64,000 bases of DNA, from NCBI RefSeq assembly GCF_003610995.1, contig NZ_CP032543.1, positions 5,084,001 through 5,148,000 of the forward strand, in the 5' to 3' direction. The notes beneath the pieces are model-generated. The model was not told the origin of the DNA and made no database searches. It worked only from the letters and a program-made list of their open reading frames with translations. This stretch comes from Streptomyces griseus subsp. griseus. GTDB lineage: Bacteria; Actinomycetota; Actinomycetes; Streptomycetales; Streptomycetaceae. This document shows, one piece after another, positions 46,202 through 54,920 of this stretch (position 1 is the stretch's first letter; every line of letters begins with the position of its first letter). The translations under genes and the position numbers were made by a program.

Positions 46202-46239
46202 GAGCGGGCCCGGACCGTGGTGACGGTCCGGGCCCGCTC
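46202..46239. terminator. Bidirectional terminator between pdtaS and wblE
   Basis: A perfect 17-bp stem (46202-46218 with 46223-46239) with a GGTG loop between the convergent genes. Confidence 0.88.
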
Positions 46240-46355
46240 CGTGTTGCTCACGTTGCGATGCGCTCGGGGGTACTGCGCGCTGCGACTCGAAGGCGGGGCT
46301 GTGCGCACGCTCTGTGCGCGCCGCCTGGCTGAGGCCTGTTCGTGGGGGGCGTCGG

Positions 46356-46613
46356 TCAGGCGCTGGCGTTACGCGCCCGGTTGCGAGCGGCACGGCGCTT
46401 CATCGCGCGGCGCTCGTCCTCGCTGAGGCCACCCCAGACGCCGGAGTCCTGGCCGGACTCGAGCGCCCACTGCAGGCACTGCTCCATGACGGGGCAGCGA
46501 CGGCAGACGGCCTTGGCTTCCTCGATCTGCAGCAGCGCAGGACCGGTGTTGCCGATGGGGAAGAACAGCTCGGGGTCTTCCTCACGACAAACGGCGTTGT
46601 GACGCCAGTCCAT
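46356..46613 (-). CDS. wblE: WhiB-family iron-sulfur regulator WblE (WhiB1 type)
   Basis: An 85-residue WhiB protein. Cys9, Cys37, Cys40 and Cys46 give the C-x27-C-x2-C-x5-C cluster that binds a 4Fe-4S centre; GVWGGLSEDERR is the beta-turn and the tail KRRAARNRARNASA is the basic DNA-contact helix. WhiB1-type members bind region 4 of the main sigma factor and react with nitric oxide. GGAGAGG lies 8 bp before the ATG. WblE is essential or nearly so in related species and is the nearest relative of mycobacterial WhiB1. Confidence 0.93.
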   Translation of the reverse strand: MDWRHNAVCREEDPELFFPIGNTGPALLQIEEAKAVCRRCPVMEQCLQWALESGQDSGVWGGLSEDERRAMKRRAARNRARNASA

Positions 46614-46932
46614 GGCTGCTACCTCTCCTTGGTATTACACGCTTGTTGCTTGTGAATGTGAACGCTTTCACGAATCCCCCCACGGATGACGGGCCGACTC
46701 CCAGGAGCACTGGGTGTGGTCTGTGATGGTGAGGAGGGGTTCTTGCTCTCAGGGAGGCCGGTGCTGCGGGCCGTCCCGATCGCCATGTAGAGATTCGCAA
46801 ACCTCGGCGGCGGATACAACCCCTTCTGGAAAGTTTTTTTTGATTCCTCGGTGTCGACTAGGTCACAGCCGCACTTCTAAGGGGTGGGGGCCAGGCCAAA
46901 CGTTCGAGTTAAAGGACTTTCGGCCCTTCCAC
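46614..46932. other. 319-bp wblE leader and promoter region
   Basis: No gene is supported. The region contains an inverted repeat GTGAACGCTTTCAC (46658-46671) about 45 bp before wblE and an unusual T8 tract near 46835. It must hold the wblE promoter and the end of the lipid kinase transcript; I could not place either with confidence. Confidence 0.5.
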
Positions 46933-47901
46933 TCACACAATCACACGCAGTGCACGGCGTACGCCTGTGAACGTCACGCTCGTACGCAGTCCCAGGTGGT
47001 CGCCGTCCATCTGGAAGGGCAGTGGGACCTTTGAATGCAAGGTGAAGTCCGTGAGGTCATGGCGTGAAACAGCGTGCTTCCCGCGCGGCCCTCTGTCAGG
47101 GCTCGAAGTGAGCAGTTGGGTGCCGTACATGGCGACCGCGGCGGTGGAGAGACGCTTCAGTCCGAGGACGTCCAGAGCGGTGTCGAAGGAGGCCTTCGGG
47201 GAGGCGTACACCGGACGATTCCCCAGGTAGGTCCAGGGGGCGGTGTTGCAGATTATGGAGAGCGCGAGGTCGGTCACCGGGTCCTGGCCGGGCACGTCCA
47301 GCGTGATCGTCCCGTGTCTGCGGTGGGCCTCGTTCAGGAACTGGCGCACCACCTGGCGTACGTACAGCGCATGTGTCGACCGCTTGCCGTGCTCGCGTTT
47401 CTGTTCGACCCGGCCGACCACTCCGGCGTCGAAACCGAGACCGGCACAGAAAGTGAACCAGCGTTCTGGTACGGATTCGTCCTCGGTTCCCGGGGTGCCG
47501 GCCGCCAGGCCCAGACCGACCGTGCGTTCGGTCCGGTTCTCCAGGGCGTCCAGGATCGCGCCGGTCGCCTCCACCGCGTCGTTCGGCAGCCCCAGGGCGC
47601 GCGCGAAGACATTGGTGGAGCCGCCGGGGACGACGGCGAGCTTCGGCAGGCTGTCCACGTCCGGGCCCCGGTGCAGCAGCCCGTTCACGACCTCGTTCAC
47701 CGTGCCGTCGCCGCCGAGGGCGACCACGAGGTCGATGTCGTCGCTGTCGGCCGCCCGCCGCCCCAGATCCCGCGCGTGACCCCGGTACTCCGTGGTCACC
47801 GCCTCCAGCTTCATCTCGCTGGCCAGGGCGTGGATGAGAACGTCACGGGTGCGGGCACTGGTGGTGGTAGCTGCCGGGTTGACCACGAGGAGTGCGCGCA
47901 T
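46933..47901 (-). CDS. Diacylglycerol/lipid kinase family protein
   Basis: A 322-residue kinase of the DAGK/YegS/sphingosine kinase family. The catalytic loop VVALGGDGTVNEVVNGLLHRG and PGGSTNVFARALGLP are intact; the C-terminal beta-sandwich includes NTAPWTYLGNRPVYASP. The N-terminus is MRALLVVNPAAT, typical for the family. Such enzymes phosphorylate membrane diacylglycerol or related lipids. It lies upstream of wblE on the same strand, but the 319-bp gap suggests separate transcription. Exact lipid substrate unknown. Confidence 0.87.
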   Translation of the reverse strand: MRALLVVNPAATTTSARTRDVLIHALASEMKLEAVTTEYRGHARDLGRRAADSDDIDLVVALGGDGTVNEVVNGLLHRGPDVDSLPKLAVVPGGSTNVFARALGLPNDAVEATGAILDALENRTERTVGLGLAAGTPGTEDESVPERWFTFCAGLGFDAGVVGRVEQKREHGKRSTHALYVRQVVRQFLNEAHRRHGTITLDVPGQDPVTDLALSIICNTAPWTYLGNRPVYASPKASFDTALDVLGLKRLSTAAVAMYGTQLLTSSPDRGPRGKHAVSRHDLTDFTLHSKVPLPFQMDGDHLGLRTSVTFTGVRRALRVIV

Positions 47902-48084
47902 GCCCGTCAGAGTACCTACCGGGTGGTTCGGTACCGAAGTCGCGGTTCACTGCGCTGCTGGACGGTCACGCTCCGTGAGGCCGTGCCGGTGCGTACTCCG
48001 TGGCGCCTTCCCCGCACGTGACGTGCGCCGCGCCCGCGCCCCCCGGCTTCACTTCCGGGGTCCGGGGATGCCAACCTGAAAGGC

Positions 48085-48534
48085 GTGAGCACTGAAGCGA
48101 CCTCCTCCACCCCCTCGCCCGCCGCGACGGAGCGCCCGCGGAGGATCACCCTCCTCGCCGGGATCAACGCCCTCGAAGGCGCCGCGCTCGCGGTCAGCGG
48201 GCTCTGGCTGCTGGTCATGGGGGTGCTCGGGCGCCCCGAGAGCCCGCAGCAGGCGGAGACGGTAGGCATCACGCTGATCGCGCTGGGCGCGATCCCGCTC
48301 ATCGCCGCCCGGGGGCTGACGCTGCTGCGCGGCTGGAGCCGGGGCCCGGCGCTGATCACCCAGATCATGGCGCTGCCGGTGGCCTGGACGCTGCTGCGCT
48401 CCCAGGGCGCGCTGATCCCGACCGGGATCGTCCTGGCGGCGGTCGCCGTGACCGGTCTGGCGCTCGTCCTGAACCCGGAGACCACCCGGACCCTGGGCCT
48501 GCGCAGGGGCGCCGGGACGGACCCGGGGTCCTGA
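48085..48534 (+). CDS. Four-helix membrane protein of unknown function
   Basis: 149 residues with a Ser/Thr/Pro-rich cytoplasmic N-terminus and four predicted membrane helices (about 24-48, 61-80, 88-105 and 110-133, for example ALIPTGIVLAAVAVTGLALVL). A conserved short loop, LRGWSRGPALITQIMALPVAW, joins helices 2 and 3. GTG start at 48085. It stands alone between the lipid kinase and sigH, on the opposite strand to both. I recognise no named family. Confidence 0.65.
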   Translation: MSTEATSSTPSPAATERPRRITLLAGINALEGAALAVSGLWLLVMGVLGRPESPQQAETVGITLIALGAIPLIAARGLTLLRGWSRGPALITQIMALPVAWTLLRSQGALIPTGIVLAAVAVTGLALVLNPETTRTLGLRRGAGTDPGS

Positions 48535-48579
48535 GCCCTGGGCCCGCGGGCCCAGGTTCACCCACTTCTGCGGTGGGGG

Positions 48580-49530
48580 CTACTCCTCGACGAGCAGCCG
48601 CTCGCGCAGCTGGGCCAGGGTGCGGGCCAGCAGCCGGGAGACGTGCATCTGTGAGATACCGACCTCCTGGGCGATCTGCGACTGGGTCATGTTCCCGAAG
48701 AAGCGCAGCAGCAGGATCCGCTTCTCGCGCGGTGGGAGGTCCTCCAGGAGCGGCTTGAGCGACTCCCGGTACTCCACGCCCTCCAGCGCCTCGTCCTCCG
48801 AACCCAGCGTGTCCGCGACCGCCGGGGACTCGTCGTCCGTGTCCGGCACGTCCAGCGAGAGCGTGCTGTACGCGTTGGCCGACTCCAGGCCCTCCAGCAC
48901 CTCCTCCTCGGAGATGCCCAGCCGCTCGGCCAGCTCGTGCACGGTCGGCGAGCGGCCGTGCTGCTGGGAGAGCTCCGCCGTGGCCGTGGTCAGGGAGAGC
49001 CGCAGCTCCTGGAGGCGGCGCGGCACCCGCACCGCCCAGCCCTTGTCCCGGAAGTGGCGCTTGATCTCGCCGACGACCGTGGGGGTCGCGTACGTCGAGA
49101 ACTCCACGCCCCGGTCCGGGTCGAACCGGTCCACCGACTTGATCAGCCCGATGGTGGCGACCTGCGTCAGGTCGTCCAGCGGCTCCCCGCGGTTGCGGAA
49201 GCGGCGGGCGAGGTGCTCCACCAGCGGCAGGTGCATCCGCACCAGCCGATTGCGCAGCTCCGCCTTCTCCGCCGAGCCGTCGGGAAGCTCCCGCAACTCG
49301 ATGAACAGGGCCCGGGCCCCGCTGCGGTCGTGTGGATCGTGGTGCCCGTGCTCGCTCATCTGGCCCGCCCGCTCCTGCGCCTGCTCCACCGCGACGTTGA
49401 GGCTCTCAGGCCCGTCCGCTCCGTCCACCGGATGCGGCCGGGCCTGTTGCTCCGGGATGCCTGCCGGTCGCACCACCCCGGATCGGATCGTCTCGTCCCG
49501 CACAGGACCGTCCCCGTTCCCGTCGCTCAC
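48580..49530 (-). CDS. sigH: SigB/SigF/SigG-type stress sigma factor SigH
   Basis: A group 3 sigma factor for osmotic stress and development. From GTG 49530 it is 316 residues; the GTGA overlap with the anti-sigma stop favours this start. Domain order: a variable N-terminus (about 1-85), region 2 (LDDLTQVATIGLIKSVDRFDPDRGVEFSTYA), region 3 and region 4 (FFGNMTQSQIAQEVGISQMHVSRLLARTL). In S. coelicolor sigH yields several products by alternative starts and proteolysis; internal Met and Val codons, such as MSEHGHHDPH, would allow that here too. Confidence 0.88.
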   Translation of the reverse strand: MSDGNGDGPVRDETIRSGVVRPAGIPEQQARPHPVDGADGPESLNVAVEQAQERAGQMSEHGHHDPHDRSGARALFIELRELPDGSAEKAELRNRLVRMHLPLVEHLARRFRNRGEPLDDLTQVATIGLIKSVDRFDPDRGVEFSTYATPTVVGEIKRHFRDKGWAVRVPRRLQELRLSLTTATAELSQQHGRSPTVHELAERLGISEEEVLEGLESANAYSTLSLDVPDTDDESPAVADTLGSEDEALEGVEYRESLKPLLEDLPPREKRILLLRFFGNMTQSQIAQEVGISQMHVSRLLARTLAQLRERLLVEE

Positions 49531-49940
49531 GCCGGCCCGGGGCCCGCGCCGCGCTGTTTGTAGAGGCTGATGCTGACCGTACGGTCGTCGGCGACCGTCG
49601 AGTCGACCTTGCCGGCCAGTGCGGAGAGCACCGTCCAGGCGAAGGTGTCGCGCTCGGGTGCGCGGCCGTCCGTCGTGGGGGCCGACACCGTCACCTCGAG
49701 AGAGTCGTCGATGAGACGGAACACGCAGCTGAGGACGGAGCCGGGCACGGCCTGCTGAAGCAGGATCGCGCAGGCCTCGTCGACCGCGATACGAAGATCC
49801 TCGATCTCGTCGAGAGTGAAGTCCAAACGCGCTGCGAGACCGGCCGTGGCCGTTCGCAGCACCGACAGGTAGGCACCCGCAGCGGGCAGCCGGACCTCTA
49901 CGAAGTCCTGATTCCCGGGCTCGCCTGCGATCTGGGACAC
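49527..49940 (-). CDS. Anti-sigma factor of SigH (PrsH/UshX type)
   Basis: A 137-residue RsbW-like protein with a single GHKL ATPase fold (IEDLRIAVDEACAILLQQ holds the N-box). It binds and inhibits SigH. GTG 49940 (MSQIAGEPGNQDF) is chosen because GGAGG lies 5 bp upstream; ATG 50000 is an in-frame alternative. Unlike complete RsbW kinases, the later G-box is hard to see (the end reads LAGKVDSTVADDRTVSISLYKQ), which may mean weak kinase activity. It is immediately upstream of sigH with a GTGA overlap. Confidence 0.8.
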   Translation of the reverse strand: MSQIAGEPGNQDFVEVRLPAAGAYLSVLRTATAGLAARLDFTLDEIEDLRIAVDEACAILLQQAVPGSVLSCVFRLIDDSLEVTVSAPTTDGRAPERDTFAWTVLSALAGKVDSTVADDRTVSISLYKQRGAGPGPA

Positions 49941-50171
49941 CCTCACCTCCAAGGTGGCACAAACTCTTTCGAGGTTCCGGGAAGGGTGGCCCGGAGCCAT
50001 GTGGTCGGTCGACGGTTCTCAGCTCGGCGACGCTATCGGATCCATGATGCAGTGTCGCCCGCACCCCATCCCCCGGCCATCACTCATAGTAAACCCATGA
50101 GTACGCACAGTGGCTAGGGGTCTGCGGCGTCCAATTACGAAGAACCGGCGCCGGATTGACGTACCCACACG

Positions 50172-50432
50172 TCAGACGATCGAACCGTCCTCGAAGCACC
50201 AGCGCCAGCTCTCGCCCGGCTCGAAGCTCCGCATCACCGGATGGCCGGTCTCCCGGAAGTGCCCGGTAGCGTGCCGCAGAGGTGAGGAATCGCAGCAGCC
50301 GACGTGCCCGCAGGTCAGGCAGAGCCGCAGCTGCACGGGGTGGGTGCCCGCGGCCAGGCACTCGGGGCAGGTGTCCCCGAGCGGTACGGGCTCGGGGCGT
50401 GGCAGATCCGCTACGTGCGCACACTCGCTCAT
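50172..50432 (-). CDS. UBP-type zinc finger protein
   Basis: An 86-residue protein that is one ZnF-UBP domain. Likely ligands are in CPECLAAGTHPVQLRLCLTCGHVGCCDSS and HATGHFRETGHPVMRSFEPG, a Cys/His pattern like that of the ubiquitin-binding finger of deubiquitinases. In bacteria the ligand is unknown; a C-terminal diglycine-like tail or another peptide end is plausible. It is divergent from the antiporter gene, 35 bp away, and may share its control region. Confidence 0.87.
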   Translation of the reverse strand: MSECAHVADLPRPEPVPLGDTCPECLAAGTHPVQLRLCLTCGHVGCCDSSPLRHATGHFRETGHPVMRSFEPGESWRWCFEDGSIV

Positions 50433-50467
50433 GATGGGCAGGTTACGACGGATCCGAGGACGGTGAG

Positions 50468-52069
50468 ATGGACGCGCTGCCGCTGGTGGCGCTGGTCGCG
50501 GCCAGCGCGGCGGTCGCCGGTGCGGCGCGCCGCACCCCCATTCCCGCCCCGCTCGTCCTGGTCGCCGTGGGCCTTGTCGCGGGCCTGGTGCCGGGCGTTC
50601 CTACGTACCACCTGGACGCACACGTCGTCCTCCCGCTGCTGCTGCCCCCGCTGCTCTACACGGCCGCCGTCGACAGCTCCTACCTCGACCTGCGGGCCAA
50701 CATCCGGCCGGTCGCGCTGCTCTCCGTGGGGTACACCCTCTTCGCGACCCTTGCCGTGGGCTGGCTGGCGTACCTGGTCATTCCGGAGCTGCCGCTGACC
50801 GCCGCGCTCGTCCTGGGGGCCGTCATCGCCCCGCCGGACGCCGTGACGGCCGCCGCGATCGCGCGCCGGGTCGGGCTGCCCGCCCGGGTGACGACCATCC
50901 TCCAGGGTGAGTCGCTGGTGAACGACGCCACCGCGATCACCGCCTTCCGGGTGGCGCTGGCAGCGGCGGTGGGGGAGGGGATGACGTGGGCCGCCGGGAT
51001 CGCCGAGTTCCTGCTGGCCGCGGTCGGCGGGGTCGGGGTCGGCCTGCTCCTGATGGTGCCGCTGCACTGGTTGCGCACGCATCTGAAGGAAGCCCTCCTC
51101 CAGAACACGCTCTCCCTGCTGATCCCGTTCGTGGCGTACGCGGCGGCCGAACGGGTGCACGCCTCCGGAGTCCTCGCCGTGGTCGTCGTCGCCCTCTATC
51201 TGGGACACCGCTCCTGGCAGGTCGACTTCGCCACCCGCCTCCAGGAGGCCGCGGTCTGGAAGATGGTCTCCTTCATCCTGGAGTCCACGGTCTTCGCCCT
51301 GATCGGGCTCCAGCTGCCGTTCGTCCTGAAGGGGCTCGAAGCGGGCGGCACGACGGCGGCGCTCGGCTACGCGGCGATCATCTTCGTCGCCGTCGTCGTG
51401 GTCCGCTTCATCTGGGTCTACCCGGCCACCTACCTGCCCCGACGGCTCTCCCGGCGGGTACGGGAGCGGGAGCCGGGCACCGACTGGACCGCGCCCCTGA
51501 TCGTCGGCTGGGCGGGTATGCGCGGGGTCGTCTCGCTCGCCGTCGCCTTCTCCATCCCGCTGGTCACGCACGACGGCGAGCCCTTCCCGGCCCGCAACCT
51601 GGTGCTGTTCCTGACCTTCACCACCGTCATCGCCACGCTGGTGATCCAGGGGCTGACCCTGCCCGTCCTCGTCCGCGTGCTGAAGCTGCCGGGGCGCGAC
51701 CCGCAGACCGAGACCCTCATCGAGGCGCAGGCCCAGAGCGAGGCGTCGGTCGCCGCCGAGGCCCGCCTTGAGGGGCTGCTCACCGACCCGCGCAACAGCC
51801 TGCCGCCCCCGCTGGCCGACCGGCTCCGCAGCGTGCTGGAGCGCCGCCGCAACGCCGTGTGGGAGCGGCTGGGAGCGGCCGACCCGGTCACCGGGGAGTC
51901 GGCGGACGACACCTACCGGAGGCTCTCCCGCGAGATGATCGAGGCCGAACGGGAGGTCTTCGTCCGGCTCCGGGACGAGCGGCGGATCGACGACGAGATG
52001 ATGCGTACGCTGCTGCGCCGGCTGGACCTGGAGGAGGCGGCCGCCTACCGGGAGACGGACGACTCCTGA
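50468..52069 (+). CDS. CPA1-family Na+/H+ antiporter
   Basis: A 533-residue cation/proton antiporter with about 12 helices. Ion-site motifs are GAVIAPPDAVTAAAIAR and LQGESLVNDATAITAFRV, as in NhaP/NHE-type exchangers. A helical cytoplasmic tail of about 130 residues, rich in Glu and Arg, follows the last helix. ATG 50468 has GGTGAG in front. The 3' end overlaps the deaminase gene by 25 bp on the other strand. Confidence 0.9.
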   Translation: MDALPLVALVAASAAVAGAARRTPIPAPLVLVAVGLVAGLVPGVPTYHLDAHVVLPLLLPPLLYTAAVDSSYLDLRANIRPVALLSVGYTLFATLAVGWLAYLVIPELPLTAALVLGAVIAPPDAVTAAAIARRVGLPARVTTILQGESLVNDATAITAFRVALAAAVGEGMTWAAGIAEFLLAAVGGVGVGLLLMVPLHWLRTHLKEALLQNTLSLLIPFVAYAAAERVHASGVLAVVVVALYLGHRSWQVDFATRLQEAAVWKMVSFILESTVFALIGLQLPFVLKGLEAGGTTAALGYAAIIFVAVVVVRFIWVYPATYLPRRLSRRVREREPGTDWTAPLIVGWAGMRGVVSLAVAFSIPLVTHDGEPFPARNLVLFLTFTTVIATLVIQGLTLPVLVRVLKLPGRDPQTETLIEAQAQSEASVAAEARLEGLLTDPRNSLPPPLADRLRSVLERRRNAVWERLGAADPVTGESADDTYRRLSREMIEAEREVFVRLRDERRIDDEMMRTLLRRLDLEEAAAYRETDDS

Positions 52070-52965
52070 GGGCTCCACGGGTCCGGTGTGCCGGTGATCA
52101 CCGCGCTCACCCGGGTGCCCGGAGCGAAAGCGCCCTCCTCGGCCAGGGCCGTCAGCGCGAACAGCAGCTTGGCGACGTAGACCCGCTCCACCGGCAGCCC
52201 GTGCCGGTCCTCGAAGTCGGCGGCGAAGGCGTCCAGTTCCGCCGTCGTACGGGCGTAGCCGCCGAAGGTGAAGCGTTCGTCGAGGGACCAGTCCCCGGCC
52301 TGGCCGCCGAACGCCTCGTCATGGAGCGCGGTCACGGTCGCCCCGAGGAAGCCGCCGCGCACCACCGGTACACCCAGGGCACGCTGTCCCTCCGCCAGCC
52401 CGGCCGCGAGCCCGGCGAGGGTGCCGCCGGTCCCGCAGGCCACGGCCGCCACATCGGTGAGCCCGCGCAACTCGCGCCCCAGCGCTGCGCAGCCCTGTGC
52501 GGCCAGGGCGTTGCTGCCGCCCTCCGGGATCACCTCGACGTCCCCGTACAGCCTCAGCAGCCCCTCCAGGACCTCGGGTGAGGCCTTCGCCCGGTAGGTC
52601 GTACGGTCCACGAAGTGCAGGCGCATGCCGTCGGCGGCGCACCGGGCGAGCGAGGGGTTGAGCGGGCGGTGCGCCAGCTCGTCGCCGCGCACCACCCCGA
52701 TGGTGGGAAAGCCCAGCAGCCGGCCGGCCGCCGCGGTGGCCCGCAGGTGGTTGGAGTAGGCACCGCCGAACGTCAGCACGGTCCGCCCGGCGGCCGCCTC
52801 CAGGTTGAGGGCGAGTTTGCGCCACTTGTTGCCCGGCAGATCGGAGTGGATCAGGTCGTCCCGCTTGAGGAGCAGCGTGATCCCGCGCCGGGCGAAGCGG
52901 TCGTCCCGGGCCTCCTGGAGCGGGGACGGGACCCGGGGGCGCAGAAGGGTCTCGGGGCGGTTCAC
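52045..52965 (-). CDS. PLP-dependent ACC deaminase / D-cysteine desulfhydrase family protein
   Basis: 306 residues of the fold-type II PLP family. The cofactor lysine is in PGNKWRKLALN (NKWRK), followed by FGGAYSNHLRATAAAGR, which binds the substrate carboxylate, and CGTGGTLAGLAAGL for the PLP phosphate. These features fit D-cysteine desulfhydrase or 1-aminocyclopropane-1-carboxylate deaminase; sequence reading alone does not separate the two. GTG start at 52965. It is upstream of, and on the same strand as, nothing obvious; hmpA ends 34 bp beyond its start. Confidence 0.85.
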   Translation of the reverse strand: MNRPETLLRPRVPSPLQEARDDRFARRGITLLLKRDDLIHSDLPGNKWRKLALNLEAAAGRTVLTFGGAYSNHLRATAAAGRLLGFPTIGVVRGDELAHRPLNPSLARCAADGMRLHFVDRTTYRAKASPEVLEGLLRLYGDVEVIPEGGSNALAAQGCAALGRELRGLTDVAAVACGTGGTLAGLAAGLAEGQRALGVPVVRGGFLGATVTALHDEAFGGQAGDWSLDERFTFGGYARTTAELDAFAADFEDRHGLPVERVYVAKLLFALTALAEEGAFAPGTRVSAVITGTPDPWSPQESSVSR

Positions 52966-52999
52966 CCGTCCATTGTGGCCCGCCCCGTCGGCGCCCTCC

Positions 53000-54196
53000 T
53001 CAGGTGCTCGCCAGCCACAGGTCCGGGCCGAACACCTCGTAGTGGATGTCGGCCGGGCGCACCCCCGCGTCCAGCAGCCGGGTGCGCACCGTACGCATGA
53101 AGGGGAGCGGGCCGCAGAGGTAGGCGTGGGTGCCCGGCAGCACGGTGATGCCGTTCAGGTCGACGAGGCCGGTGCGGTGGGCCGGGTGGCCGGCCTCCGG
53201 GGACTCGTACCAGAAGTGCGGTTCGGCGGCCGGGAGCTTCTCCGTCAGCCGGATGTGGTGGGCGCGCAGGGCGTGGTCGGCGGGGGAGCGGTCGCCGTGC
53301 ACCACGGTGACCGGGCGGTCGTGGCCCTGCTCGCCCAGGTGCTCCAGCATCGACAGCATGGGCGTGCAGCCGATCCCCGCCGAGGCCAGCAGCAGGGGTG
53401 CGTCCAGGTGGTCGAGGACCAGGTCCCCGTAGGGGACGGAGACGCGCAGCCGGTCGCCCGCGCGGGTGTGCTCGTGCAGCAGGCGGGAGACCTCGCCGTC
53501 GGGCGTCCGCTCCCCGCGCACCCGCTTGACCGTGATGGAGCGCAGCCGGGAGCCGGGGGAGGAGGCGAGGCTGTACTGGCGTATCTGCCGGGCCCCGTCC
53601 GCCAGTTCGACCTGTACGGAGACGTACTGGCCGGGCCGGAAGGCGGGAGCGTCACCGCTGTCCGCCGGGCGGAGGTGGAAGGTGGCGACGTCCTCGTTCT
53701 CCTCGATCCGGGCGGCGACCTCCCACTCCCGCCACACGTCGCCCGCGACCACACCCTGCTGGGCGTAGAGCCGCGCCTCGACGGAGATGAGGGCGTTCGC
53801 CATCAGCCAGTAGACCTCGTCCCAGGCCGCGGCGACCTCAGGGGTGACCGCGTCACCCAGTACGTCGGTGATCGCGGCGAAGAGATGGGTGTGGACGACC
53901 TCGTACTGCCCCGGGGTGACCCCCAGGGAGGCGTGCTTGTGGGCGATGCGGTTCAGCATCACATCGGGCCGGGTGCCGGGGTGTTCGACCAGCGCGGTCG
54001 CGAACGCGGCGATGGATCCGGCCAGGGCCCTGCGCTGGTCGCCGGAGGCCTGGTTGCCCCGGTTGAACAGATCGCGCAGCAGCTCAGGGTGGGCCTCGAA
54101 GAGCTTCTCGTAGAAGAGGTCGGCGATGTCCCCGATAGCCGCGCCGACGGCGGGGAGGGTGGCACGGACGGTGGCGGTGGACCGGTCGGAGAGCAT
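53000..54196 (-). CDS. hmpA: Flavohaemoprotein HmpA, nitric oxide dioxygenase
   Basis: Converts NO to nitrate with O2 and NAD(P)H. 398 residues: a globin domain (1-145; distal Tyr29 in DLFYEKLF, proximal His88 in IAHKHASLG), an FAD domain (ARQIRQYSLASSPG) and an NAD domain (ASAGIGCTPMLSMLEHL, ending YEVFGPDLW). The ATG 54196 start gives a full-length protein; the open frame upstream is non-coding. An NsrR site lies 22-44 bp before the start, giving NO-dependent derepression. Confidence 0.94.
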   Translation of the reverse strand: MLSDRSTATVRATLPAVGAAIGDIADLFYEKLFEAHPELLRDLFNRGNQASGDQRRALAGSIAAFATALVEHPGTRPDVMLNRIAHKHASLGVTPGQYEVVHTHLFAAITDVLGDAVTPEVAAAWDEVYWLMANALISVEARLYAQQGVVAGDVWREWEVAARIEENEDVATFHLRPADSGDAPAFRPGQYVSVQVELADGARQIRQYSLASSPGSRLRSITVKRVRGERTPDGEVSRLLHEHTRAGDRLRVSVPYGDLVLDHLDAPLLLASAGIGCTPMLSMLEHLGEQGHDRPVTVVHGDRSPADHALRAHHIRLTEKLPAAEPHFWYESPEAGHPAHRTGLVDLNGITVLPGTHAYLCGPLPFMRTVRTRLLDAGVRPADIHYEVFGPDLWLAST

Positions 54197-54217
54197 GCGG
54201 AGGGGCTCCTCTGTGTT

Positions 54218-54240
54218 AATCGGTATCTGGGATGCGTATT
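54218..54240. promoter_or_regulatory. NsrR binding site at hmpA
   Basis: An 11-1-11 inverted repeat centred on 54229, with inner half sites GTATCT and GGATGC. It fits the Streptomyces NsrR motif of GCATCT-n-AGATGC with A/T-rich flanks and lies next to the hmpA start. Confidence 0.8.
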
Positions 54241-54297
54241 TTTGGGCGAGGTGAACCCCGCTCCCGGGCCAGGGTCTCGGTTCCGGGGTCCGGGGGG

Positions 54298-54744
54298 TCA
54301 GTCCGGCGGCGGTCCGCTGTCGATGCCGAGCAGCAGGGGGCCGGTGGGGGAGGCGACCAGGTCGGTGACGGTGATCGGGTCGAGTGAGGCGTAGAAGGCC
54401 TCCTGGGCCTTCCGCAGGGCGCCGCGCAGCCGGCAGCCGGAGCGCAGCGGGCAGGGTGTGGTGCCCTCGCACTCCACGACGTCGTCCGTGCCCTCCAGTT
54501 CGCGCACGAGAGCGCCGATCGAGGCGGAGTGCCCGGCTGAGGTGAGGGTGAGTCCGCCGCCCCGGCCGCGCCGGGCGTCCAGCAGGCCGAGATGCTGGAG
54601 GCGGGCCACGACCTTGGCGGTGTGCGTGTAGGGCACCCGCATGATGCCCGCGACCTCGCGCGTGGTGGGCGGGTCCGCACCTTCGGTGACCGCCAGCCGC
54701 ATGAGGACGCGGAGCGCCACGTCGGTGTACCGGGTTAGCCGCAT
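54298..54744 (-). CDS. nsrR: Rrf2-family NO sensor NsrR
   Basis: A 148-residue repressor with a winged helix (LTRYTDVALRVLMRLAV, then TTREVAGIMRVPYTHTAKVVARL) and the Fe-S ligands Cys92, Cys98 and Cys104 spaced C-x5-C-x5-C. Asp8 corresponds to the unusual fourth ligand region seen in the S. coelicolor protein. NO destroys the 4Fe-4S cluster and releases the DNA. It is upstream of hmpA on the same strand, and each gene has its own NsrR site. Confidence 0.93.
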   Translation of the reverse strand: MRLTRYTDVALRVLMRLAVTEGADPPTTREVAGIMRVPYTHTAKVVARLQHLGLLDARRGRGGGLTLTSAGHSASIGALVRELEGTDDVVECEGTTPCPLRSGCRLRGALRKAQEAFYASLDPITVTDLVASPTGPLLLGIDSGPPPD

Positions 54745-54759
54745 GGCCCCACCCTAGAT

Positions 54760-54782
54760 ACGTGGCATCTCAGATGCAACTT
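54760..54782. promoter_or_regulatory. NsrR binding site at nsrR
   Basis: GCATCT-C-AGATGC (54765-54777... centred on 54771) is a perfect inverted repeat inside an 11-1-11 motif, 16 bp before the nsrR start. It implies autoregulation, and it is the better of the two sites. Confidence 0.85.
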
Positions 54783-54920
54783 TCATGGTGCGCGGAGCGA
54801 CGGGGAGCGACCTGCCCCGCCCGAAGGCTGATTAGTCACACTCTTTTGTGTAATGGCGGACCGCGTCCCCCTGCTGAAAGGCTTCTCCCGCAGGTCAGCC
54901 CATGATCGAAAGGACGTCAG

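Noticed and set aside
46632..46662. wblE promoter with TAATAC and TTCACA hexamers
   Set aside because: Available spacers are 13 or 19 bp, neither convincing; mentioned only as an unresolved leader.
54783..54920. CRP-type site before the encapsulin gene (ACACTCTTTTGTGT)
   Set aside because: The half sites are CAC-n6-GTG, the inverse of the GTG-n6-CAC pattern of Streptomyces CRP sites.
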